Below, piece by piece: positions 1 through 3,440 of a stretch of DNA of 6,282 nucleotides. This DNA is from an uncultured Clostridia bacterium (GTDB lineage Bacteria > Bacillota > Clostridia > TANB77 > CAG-508): contig CAOSZT010000131.1 of NCBI GenBank assembly GCA_948528155.1, positions 1-6,282 of the forward strand, written 5' to 3'. Under the pieces are notes generated by a model. That model was not told the DNA's origin. It searched no databases and saw only the letters and a program-made list of their open reading frames with translations. A program made the translations under genes and the position numbers. The stretch's first letter is position 1, and each line of letters opens with the position of its first letter.

Positions 1-228
1 ATTTATTTTTAATACACTTTCAGTTTTATATATAACTCTCAATAATGTTCCTATTGCTCCTTGTAATACATATACATCACGTTCTTTATTTGTTATTTTT
101 TTAAATTCTTCTTCATATTCCTTTTTAATTTTTGACCACATATTTTCATTTTCTTTTTTCGTATTAATTTCTTTTAATATTTCTCTTTTTATTTGTTCTT
201 TTAACTCTAATAATTCTTTTTCACTCAT
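1..228 (-). CDS. Charged helical phage early protein, 3' part outside window
   Basis: This leftward reading frame opens with ATG at 228 and stays open for 76 codons to the window edge, so the C-terminus is missing. It begins MSEKELLELKEQIKREI and continues as a Lys/Glu-rich, probably helical stretch (to about residue 45), then becomes more hydrophobic (VYVLQGAIGTLLRVIY, about residues 54-69). The upstream sequence has AAAGGTAGGT about 10 bases before the ATG and a separate AAGGAG further up, which supports this start. It lies 45 bases after the 28-aa peptide gene on the same strand and is probably co-transcribed with it. I do not recognise the family and cannot assign a role. The position suggests a phage early-region gene. 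Confidence 0.7.
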   Translation of the reverse strand, partial: MSEKELLELKEQIKREILKEINTKKENENMWSKIKKEYEEEFKKITNKERDVYVLQGAIGTLLRVIYKTESVLKIN

Positions 229-273
229 AAAAATTTATCTACCTACCTTTCTAAAACTCCTTAAAATTTATTC

Positions 274-360
274 TCACATCAAATTTGATAAAATATCTGC
301 TATTAGTGGTAAGCCTATTAATATAAATCCTAGTATTATTGTTCTTATTAAATTTTCCAT
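274..360 (-). CDS. 28-aa hydrophobic single-span peptide
   Basis: A short leftward gene encodes 28 residues starting MENLIRTIILGFILIG and ending in LSNLM. Residues 7-24 form one hydrophobic segment with only an Asp near its end, so the product is probably a small membrane peptide. A good ribosome site (GAAAGAGGTG) lies 8 bases before the ATG, which is the main reason to call so short a gene. A long palindrome with a leftward promoter candidate (TTGAAA-N17-TATATA) sits about 60 bases upstream and would give an RNA with a short leader. Function is unknown. Small hydrophobic peptides in phages include holin-like proteins, inner-membrane accessory peptides and type I toxins; nothing here decides between them. 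Confidence 0.55.
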   Translation of the reverse strand: MENLIRTIILGFILIGLPLIADILSNLM

Positions 361-398
361 AAAAAATACACCTCTTTCAAATATCTTTTTCAGACTAC

Positions 399-427
399 TT
401 GAAAAAAGTGTAATTCTCCTATATAAT
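399..427 (+). promoter_or_regulatory. Rightward promoter candidate inside the palindrome
   Basis: TTGAAA (399-404) is separated by exactly 17 bases from TATAAT (422-427). Transcription would start near 434 and run against the direction of the surrounding genes. No ORF follows; the RNA would end at the hairpin at 463-510 with its T-run. A+T-rich DNA gives chance matches, but two near-consensus boxes at ideal spacing followed by a terminator is a coherent unit. Confidence 0.4.
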
Positions 428-448
428 ATATATAGAATTACTTTTCAA
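420..448 (-). promoter_or_regulatory. Leftward promoter candidate for the 28-aa peptide gene
   Basis: On the minus strand TTGAAA (448-443) and TATATA (425-420) are 17 bases apart. The expected start near 413 would give a leader of about 50 bases to the ATG at 360. Its -10 box overlaps the -10 box of the rightward promoter at 422-427, so the two could not be occupied by polymerase at the same time. Confidence 0.4.
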
Positions 449-520
449 GTAGTTCACTTTTGCCTTGAATTATCTGAACAGATTACCAGTCAAATGCAGA
501 TAATTTAAGGTTATTTTTTT
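434..520 (+). ncRNA. Possible ~87-nt small RNA
   Basis: This is an inferred transcript from the promoter at 399-427 to the terminator at 463-520. It has no credible ORF. Its 3' end overlaps the stop codon of the AbrB-like gene (519-521) on the opposite strand, so it would be antisense to read-through RNA from that gene. There is no similarity evidence, only promoter, hairpin and T-run. Confidence 0.25.
463..520 (+). terminator. Rho-independent terminator, plus strand
   Basis: CCTTGAATTATCTG (463-476) pairs with CAGATAATTTAAGG (497-510) at 13 of 14 positions around a 20-nt loop, followed directly by TTATTTTTTT. The T-run lies on the plus strand, opposite to the neighbouring genes. The same hairpin would also form in the leftward RNA but without a U-tract. 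Confidence 0.55.
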
Positions 521-698
521 ATTTTTCAATTATTAATCTAAATTGACCATCTTCTTTTTGTTCTAAATATGAATTTGTTTCAAATTCTTCTTCTGTAAAT
601 CCTAATTTTCTAAACCACTCTATTGGAATAGGAAATCTCGGATTAATATTACCATTTCCACTTTTATTTAATATAATCTTCAATTTCTTTTCCTCCAT
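519..698 (-). CDS. AbrB/MazE/SpoVT-like small DNA-binding protein
   Basis: A 59-residue leftward product starts MEEKKLKIILNKSGNGN and continues INPRFPIPIEWFRKLGF. This matches the plan of the short swapped-hairpin AbrB/MazE-type proteins found in clostridial phages: a first beta strand with a Ser/Gly turn, a conserved Ile-Pro then a short helix (WFRKLG), and closing beta strands (QFRLIIEK, residues 52-59). Such proteins bind DNA as dimers and act as transcription regulators or antitoxins. AAAGGAG lies 7 bases before the ATG. No MazF-like toxin is next to it, so a regulator role is more likely, but the 28-aa hydrophobic peptide downstream is an untested partner. A CGTACGTA element lies in its leader and also in the promoter of the 42-aa gene, so it is one candidate binder of that element. 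Confidence 0.7.
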   Translation of the reverse strand: MEEKKLKIILNKSGNGNINPRFPIPIEWFRKLGFTEEEFETNSYLEQKEDGQFRLIIEK

Positions 699-720
699 AA
701 CTTACTCCTTTCTATTGACT

Positions 721-730
721 TTCGTACGTA
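721..730. promoter_or_regulatory. CGTACGTA operator-like element, copy 1
   Basis: TTCGTACGTA matches the perfect palindrome TACGTACGTA at 941-950 in 9 of 10 bases. It lies about 25 bases before the ATG of the AbrB-like gene on the minus strand. I see no convincing -35/-10 pair around it; TTGATA (751-746, minus) has no matching -10 box, so this gene may depend on read-through from the 42-aa gene. Confidence 0.35.
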
Positions 731-753
731 TTTAATATATACTAATATCAAGA

Positions 754-785
754 GAAAGGGGAAAGGGGTTTTAATATCCCCTTTC
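754..785 (-). terminator. Hairpin at the stop codon of the 42-aa gene
   Basis: GAAAGGGG (761-768) and CCCCTTTC (778-785) pair perfectly around a 9-nt loop that contains the TAA stop (773-771) of the 42-aa gene. A second GAAAGGGG copy at 754-761 makes alternative pairing possible. On the minus strand the stem is followed by a C/T-rich tail, not a pure U-run, so it is probably a weak or partial terminator before the AbrB-like gene. Confidence 0.4.
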
Positions 786-899
786 AATTAAGCCTTTATA
801 AATTAGTTGTAATTGCTTTTTGTTTTCGGCTTTTCTCTGTTTGTCTAGTCTTTTAGCTTGGTAGGCGGTGACTAGACTTTTTATTTTGTCCTTAACCAT
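771..899 (-). CDS. 42-aa basic small protein
   Basis: This leftward gene encodes 42 residues, MVKDKIKSLVTAYQAKRLDK in the first half and KQLQLIYKGLIERGY at the end. It is Lys/Arg-rich, without a membrane segment, and looks like a single amphipathic helix or helical hairpin. Support is strong for its size: a near-perfect AAAGGAGG is 9 bases before the ATG, and one of the best promoters in the window (TTGACA-N17-TAATAT at 960-932) starts transcription about 25 bases upstream. It is therefore likely a highly expressed early gene. An 8-bp inverted repeat (843-850 with 870-877, GTCTAGTC/GACTAGAC) lies inside the gene. I do not recognise the family. Small basic phage early proteins often bind nucleic acid or host enzymes, but nothing here shows which. 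Confidence 0.65.
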   Translation of the reverse strand: MVKDKIKSLVTAYQAKRLDKQRKAENKKQLQLIYKGLIERGY

Positions 900-931
900 T
901 TATTTATACCTCCTTTCGTTAGGTTGACTAT

Positions 932-960
932 ATATTATCATACGTACGTATTGTTGTCAA
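932..960 (-). promoter_or_regulatory. Strong leftward promoter of the 42-aa gene
   Basis: TTGACA (960-955) and TAATAT (937-932) are spaced by 17 bases on the minus strand, with an A-rich tract upstream of the -35 box. A 16-bp stretch over the -35 box (953-968) is identical to 2444-2459 in the Cro-gene promoter, so the two promoters share a module. The spacer carries the palindrome TACGTACGTA. Confidence 0.65.
941..950. promoter_or_regulatory. TACGTACGTA palindrome, operator candidate, copy 2
   Basis: This is a perfect 10-bp palindrome lying between the -35 and -10 boxes of the leftward promoter, where a bound protein would block polymerase. The only other CGTACG in the window is at 721-730, before the AbrB-like gene. 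The GC-containing element stands out in otherwise A/T-rich spacer DNA. Confidence 0.45.
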
Positions 961-1060
961 TACTTTTTACAAAACTTTTTTAAATTTTTTTACAATCTCT
1001 AAAAGCATTGTTATTACTACATTTGTCTGATAAACTTTTCAATTTTCAATGTGCTTTTTA

Positions 1061-1089
1061 TTGTATTTTTTATTTTTATTTGCTATAAT
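1061..1089 (+). promoter_or_regulatory. Weak antisense promoter candidate in a gene-free stretch
   Basis: The 165 bases between the 42-aa gene promoter and the 101-aa gene hold no ORF. The only notable item is an extended -10 box on the plus strand (TGC then TATAAT, 1081-1089) with a poor -35 (TTGTAT, 1061-1066) 17 bases before the TATAAT. It would fire into the leftward operon. Given the base composition this may be chance. Confidence 0.2.
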
Positions 1090-1124
1090 TTGTATATGTA
1101 AATTTATTTATGTGTTTATTTGAA

Positions 1125-1430
1125 CTAGTTTCTTGATTGCCAATCGTAAGCTAGTTCTTTTAAACTGTTTGTTACTAAATTTAAGTTATTCTCTAAATCT
1201 ACTATTTTACTTCTTAATTCTTCTGCGTTTTTTAATAGTGTTTCTTCTTCTTTTTTTAAATCTTTTATTAAGTAATCTCTGTTTTCTACTTTTTTATTTG
1301 CATTTTTTAAGTCTTCTTCTAAGTTGTTTATTACTTTTTTTAGTATTTCATTTATTCTATTTTCTTCTTCTACTGCTAAATTCATTAATAACGCTCCTGC
1401 TACTAATCCTATACATATTCCCCACATCAT
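1125..1430 (-). CDS. Membrane-anchored coiled-coil protein, 101 aa
   Basis: The product begins MMWGICIGLVAGALLMNLA, a single N-terminal membrane anchor (residues 3-19), followed by a long charged helix with heptad-like spacing (about residues 21-93, rich in Glu, Lys, Asn and Leu) and a short tail ending YDWQSRN. The frame is open further up to an ATG at 1496, but the start at 1430 is preferred: AAAGGAG lies 11 bases upstream, and the ATG overlaps the stop of the preceding 28-aa gene in an ATGA junction, the usual sign of translational coupling. The topology suggests a short membrane tether with a cytoplasmic or external coiled coil. I do not recognise a characterised family. Similar anchor-plus-coil proteins occur in phage early regions, with exclusion or lysis-related roles possible but unproven. 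Confidence 0.65.
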   Translation of the reverse strand: MMWGICIGLVAGALLMNLAVEEENRINEILKKVINNLEEDLKNANKKVENRDYLIKDLKKEEETLLKNAEELRSKIVDLENNLNLVTNSLKELAYDWQSRN

Positions 1431-1513
1431 TTCTTTTTCAACTCCTTTCTTCTTAATTTCATTTTTGCTAATATTAAAATGTGCCAATAATAACATTTGT
1501 CTAACTTATCCAT
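1427..1513 (-). CDS. 28-aa basic peptide, coupled to the next gene
   Basis: A short leftward frame encodes MDKLDKCYYWHILILAKMKL followed by the basic tail RRKELKKK. It has a good ribosome site (AAAGGAG, 8 bases before ATG), starts 15 bases after the stop of the 49-aa gene, and its TGA stop overlaps the next ATG by 4 bases (ATGA at 1430-1427). Those spacings argue that it is really translated. The middle (CYYWHILILA) is short and hydrophobic, the tail strongly positive, so it may sit at the membrane surface. Its role may also be simply to couple translation of the downstream gene. No family recognised. Confidence 0.5.
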   Translation of the reverse strand: MDKLDKCYYWHILILAKMKLRRKELKKK

Positions 1514-1528
1514 CTTTTGTACTCCTTT

Positions 1529-1678
1529 CTAATAAATAGTGTTTTGTAAAAATCCCCAATATAAGAATATTCCACATGCTATACACCCTGTTATGTATAC
1601 TACTGCTTGTCCTATTCTCATATACATTTTGTTTTTGTCTAGTTTAAATTTTTTCATTTGCTTTACTCTTATTAGCAT
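1529..1678 (-). CDS. 49-aa single-pass membrane protein
   Basis: This product has a basic N-terminal part (MLIRVKQMKKFKLDKNKMYM) and one hydrophobic span at about residues 22-44 containing CIACGIFLYW, then a short LQNTIY tail. The positive N-terminus predicts an N-in orientation. The ribosome site is GAGGAGGGGG just 6 bases before the ATG. It heads a compact group of three leftward genes (49, 28 and 101 aa), two of them with membrane spans, suggesting a shared task at the envelope. I do not recognise the family. A holin-like or superinfection-exclusion role would fit the topology but is inference only. Confidence 0.6.
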   Translation of the reverse strand: MLIRVKQMKKFKLDKNKMYMRIGQAVVYITGCIACGIFLYWGFLQNTIY

Positions 1679-1738
1679 TTTATCCCCCTCCTCTTAATCT
1701 TCTCTACCTATACTTATTTTCTTTTATTATCTTGCATT

Positions 1739-1939
1739 TCATATTCTGCTTTGTTGTTTTCTTTTTTTATAAATTTTACTTTTTTCATTGTTATAATCTT
1801 TTTCCATATTTTTATTTTTTTCTTTCACTTTCACAGTCACTTCTATATTAGGAGCATATATTTCCGCTTCTATTTCTGCAAAAGTTTGAAAAAATATTTG
1901 TGCATGTTTTAATGTAAATTTTGTTTTATCTTCATTCAT
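1739..1939 (-). CDS. 66-aa charged hypothetical phage protein
   Basis: The leftward gene encodes MNEDKTKFTLKHAQIFFQTF at the start and a Lys/Arg-rich tail (residues 38-66). The middle (about 20-38, IEAEIYAPNIEVTVKVKEK) has the alternating pattern of a beta hairpin, while the tail is probably disordered or nucleic-acid binding. AGAGGTGATG lies just before the ATG and supports the start. It is the first intact gene downstream of the Cro-like gene in the early operon, separated from it by the decayed repressor fragment. No clear promoter of its own was found, so read-through from the Cro promoter is likely. No family recognised. Confidence 0.6.
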   Translation of the reverse strand: MNEDKTKFTLKHAQIFFQTFAEIEAEIYAPNIEVTVKVKEKNKNMEKDYNNEKSKIYKKRKQQSRI

Positions 1940-2029
1940 TTACATCACCTCTTTTAACTTTATTCATAGTGTTTGTACTTGTTGCTTGTTAATTTTTAAT
2001 TATTTTTAATTTTCTAACAATTTTATCTT

Positions 2030-2146
2030 TCAACTTTGCTTTTGCTCTTGTTTGATTGGTACATCATATCCTATTAACCATACAGCATTATCATTCTATA
2101 TATTTGCTACCTAAAATACATTTTTGCTTAGCTTCATATTTGCTTT
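2030..2146 (-). pseudogene. Decayed fragment of a CI-like repressor gene
   Basis: Read on the minus strand, this stretch between genes encodes pieces matching the repressor at 2564-3232 in two broken frames. The first is SKYEAKQ (repressor residues 42-48 are SGKYEAKQ), then, after a frame change and stop, NAVWLIGYDVPI (repressor residues 62-73 are NPVWLMGYDVPM). At DNA level 2055-2089 matches 2747-2781 in 31 of 35 bases, and 2124-2141 matches 2693-2710 in 17 of 18; the spacing between the pieces differs by only a few bases. There is no start codon or ribosome site, and stop codons interrupt it. It ends with a short unrelated tail (KQEQKQS, TGA at 2032-2030). This looks like the relic of a second repressor gene in inverted orientation. 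Confidence 0.65.
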
Positions 2147-2157
2147 CGCCTTTGTTT

Positions 2158-2174
2158 GTTAAGTTTTTCTTAAC
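2158..2174. promoter_or_regulatory. 17-bp operator palindrome, distal copy
   Basis: GTTAAGTTTTTCTTAAC is a 6-bp inverted repeat around five T residues and is identical over all 17 bases to the site at 2399-2415. Here it lies just past the stop of the Cro-like gene and 12 bases before the decayed repressor fragment. It could be a third operator, or part of the relic carried with the fragment. Confidence 0.6.
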
Positions 2175-2176
2175 TA

Positions 2177-2380
2177 TTAATTTAAAAAAATTTCTTTTAT
2201 TTCTTCTCCAGTAAGATTTAGTTTTTGACTTATTTCTCTAATATTTTCCTGTGAGAATTTAATTTTATTATTTATTTTTTGACTTAATGTTGTCTTAGAT
2301 ATATTTAACTCTTTTGAAAATGATGTTATTGTAAATCCATTTTCAATAATTTTACCTTTAAGTTTTAAACTATTTGTCAC
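2177..2380 (-). CDS. Cro-like small HTH regulator
   Basis: A 67-aa leftward protein starting MTNSLKLKGKIIENGFTITS is essentially a single XRE-type helix-turn-helix domain. The recognition unit is visible at about residues 18-43: FSKELNISKTTLSQKINN with the classic pattern of helix, Asn turn and Ser/Thr-rich recognition helix. The tail is IREISQKLNLTGEEIKEIFL. The start is a GTG at 2380 with AGGAAGGGGG 8 bases upstream. It is divergent from the CI-like repressor and has its own strong promoter with an operator at the expected start point, the standard arrangement of a temperate-phage switch. Its expected role is to bind the same operators and repress the repressor gene during lytic growth. The pair assignment is from layout and size; binding is not shown. 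Confidence 0.8.
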   Translation of the reverse strand: MTNSLKLKGKIIENGFTITSFSKELNISKTTLSQKINNKIKFSQENIREISQKLNLTGEEIKEIFLN

Positions 2381-2398
2381 TGTGATTTCCCCCTTCCT

Positions 2399-2415
2399 GT
2401 TAAGTTTTTCTTAAC
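2399..2415. promoter_or_regulatory. 17-bp operator palindrome at the Cro promoter start point
   Basis: GTTAAGTTTTTCTTAAC sits directly after the -10 box of the leftward promoter (2428-2423), covering the predicted start point. A protein bound here would block early transcription. It is identical to 2158-2174 and resembles 2469-2485 (14 of 17). Confidence 0.65.
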
Positions 2416-2422
2416 CACGATT

Positions 2423-2451
2423 ATATTACCAAATAATAAAATAGTTGTCAA
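2423..2451 (-). promoter_or_regulatory. Leftward early promoter (Cro gene)
   Basis: TTGACA (2451-2446) and TAATAT (2428-2423) are 17 bases apart on the minus strand, with an A-tract upstream of the -35 box. The predicted start is at about 2416, within the operator. The -35 module shares 16 identical bases with the promoter of the 42-aa gene. Confidence 0.7.
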
Positions 2452-2468
2452 TACTTTTTTTAAAAAAA

Positions 2469-2485
2469 GTTCATTTTTTCCTAAC
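2469..2485. promoter_or_regulatory. Degenerate operator between the divergent promoters
   Basis: GTTCATTTTTTCCTAAC matches the 17-bp operator at 14 of 17 positions and keeps the outer GTT...AAC ends. It lies between the two -35 boxes. A weaker half-site (TTTTATTAAC, ending at 2526) overlaps the spacer of the repressor promoter and could serve autorepression. Confidence 0.4.
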
Positions 2486-2511
2486 TATTATTTTATTTAT
2501 GTAAAATATGT

Positions 2512-2540
2512 TTGACTTTTATTAACCAAAACTGTATAAT
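2512..2540 (+). promoter_or_regulatory. Promoter of the CI-like repressor gene
   Basis: TTGACT (2512-2517) and a perfect TATAAT (2535-2540) are 17 bases apart. The start point would be near 2547, leaving a very short leader with the ribosome site TTGGAGG (2550-2556) 7 bases before the ATG at 2564. Confidence 0.7.
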
Positions 2541-2563
2541 ATAGATAGATTGGAGGTAATAAA

Positions 2564-3232
2564 ATGAGTAACTTAATTGATTCATTTGCAAATAGATTAA
2601 AATATGCAATTACCATAAAAAATATTAAACCAATTGAATTATCAAAAAAAACAAATATATCAAAAACAAATATAAGTTGTTATATGTCTGGAAAATATGA
2701 AGCTAAACAAGATGGAGTTAAATTATTATCTGAGGCTTTAGATGTTAATCCTGTATGGTTAATGGGATATGATGTCCCTATGGAAAAAGAAATTTGTATA
2801 ACAACCAAAAATTGTAGTATAGATAAAATCCCCATCTTATGTACAATAAAAGAAAACTGTTATTGGTTATCTGAAGAAAATGTAATTGGATATATAACAG
2901 ATAAAGAAACTATTAAAAGTTATGAAAAAAATATAAATGAATATTATGGTTTAAATGTAAGTGGCGAAAGTATGCTTCCACTTCTAAATGATGGAGATTT
3001 AGTTATATTTCACAAACAAGATGACGTGGAAAGTGGTCAAACTGCTATCATACTTATAGAAAATGAAAATGCAATAATTAGAAAAGTAATAAAAACTAAT
3101 GAAGGTATAGAATTACATGCAATGAATCCTTATTATCCTGTTAGAAAATTTACATATGATAAAATGGATAAAATTCCTGTAAAAATAATTGGCAGAGTAA
3201 AAGAGGCTAAAATAAAAAAAGCTTTTGAATAA
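2564..3232 (+). CDS. CI/LexA-like phage repressor (XRE HTH + S24 peptidase fold)
   Basis: A 222-aa repressor has two domains. Residues about 5-70 form an XRE helix-turn-helix (LSKKTNISKTNISCYMSGKY, with the closing NPVWLMGYDVP motif). Residues about 88-215 form the LexA/CI self-cleavage fold, with the nucleophile motif SGESM (Ser136), GDLVIF, and the family ending NPYYPVRKF...IIGRV. Such proteins hold prophage early genes silent and, in many phages, cleave themselves upon DNA damage. Here the usual Ala-Gly cleavage site appears to be Glu-Asn (TIKEN, residues 94-98; E97-N98), and the catalytic-lysine position is Arg173 followed by Lys174. Self-cleavage may therefore be lost or altered. Promoter, GGAGG site and divergent Cro-like gene support the role. 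Confidence 0.88.
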   Translation: MSNLIDSFANRLKYAITIKNIKPIELSKKTNISKTNISCYMSGKYEAKQDGVKLLSEALDVNPVWLMGYDVPMEKEICITTKNCSIDKIPILCTIKENCYWLSEENVIGYITDKETIKSYEKNINEYYGLNVSGESMLPLLNDGDLVIFHKQDDVESGQTAIILIENENAIIRKVIKTNEGIELHAMNPYYPVRKFTYDKMDKIPVKIIGRVKEAKIKKAFE

Positions 3233-3282
3233 ATAATTACTCTTACTAGAAAAATTTACATATAATTTGTGTTATTATAATT

Positions 3283-3296
3283 ATAGTAATTACTAT
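3283..3296. repeat. 14-bp perfect palindrome
   Basis: ATAGTAATTACTAT reads the same on both strands and lies next to a TATAAT-like stretch (3275-3280) after the repressor gene. The matching -35 box is poor (TTTACA with only 15 bases of spacing). It could be an operator for a transcript leading into the hairpin at 3315-3364 or the DUF3800 gene, but A/T-rich palindromes of this length can be chance. Confidence 0.25.
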
Positions 3297-3314
3297 GAAG
3301 TTTAGTATTTGTAT

Positions 3315-3364
3315 AGCAAAGTAAGACTAGGAGTCCTCCAAAGCTTTGCTAGTCTTTTTCTTTT
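3315..3364 (+). terminator. Repressor terminator with alternative stems or pseudoknot
   Basis: AGACTAG (3324-3330) pairs with CTAGTCT (3349-3355), followed by TTTT-C-TTTT: a rho-independent terminator for the repressor gene. A second perfect stem, AGCAAAG (3315-3321) with CTTTGCT (3344-3350), crosses the first and shares two bases with it. The two are either alternatives or, with AGACT/AGTCT shortened to 5 bp, form an H-type pseudoknot with adjoining stems. The loop contains TCCTCCAA (3334-3341), complementary to the repressor's own ribosome site (TTGGAGG). Confidence 0.65.
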
Positions 3365-3440
3365 ACTCTTTACTTAATGCCTTAATATTAAATAAATAAT
3401 ATAAAATTTTTAAATGTGTTAAATTAAAAGGAGTTTAATA

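Larger units (their letters stand above)
394..453. repeat. Imperfect inverted repeat, 24/20-nt arms
   Basis: The left arm (394-417) begins ACTACTTGAAAA and ends TAATTCT. The right arm (434-453) is its reverse complement apart from a 4-nt difference in the middle: AGAATTA, then TTTTCAAGTAGT. The loop is an alternating T/A stretch. Neither side is followed by a clean T-run, so it does not look like a simple terminator. Because the arms are mirror images, each carries a TTGAAA box that forms a promoter with the A/T loop on its own strand. Confidence 0.7.

Noticed and set aside
843..882. Inverted repeat GTCTAGTC/GACTAGAC followed by TTTTT as a plus-strand terminator
   Set aside because: It lies inside the 42-aa coding sequence, and no rightward transcript is evident; the 19-base loop makes it weak.
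1431..1496. Longer start (ATG at 1496) for the coiled-coil protein
   Set aside because: It would overlap almost all of the 28-aa gene and place charged residues before the membrane anchor; the ATG at 1430 has AAAGGAG and an ATGA overlap.
1133..1539. Two plus-strand open frames of 107 and 71 codons opposite the leftward operon
   Set aside because: They are Leu/Phe/Ser-rich mirror frames of A/G-rich genes on the minus strand and lack ribosome sites; the minus-strand genes have start signals and tight spacing.
1940..1973. 11-codon frame (ATG near 1966) before the 66-aa gene
   Set aside because: It has no ribosome site, is very short and runs into the next gene's start; no support as a leader peptide.
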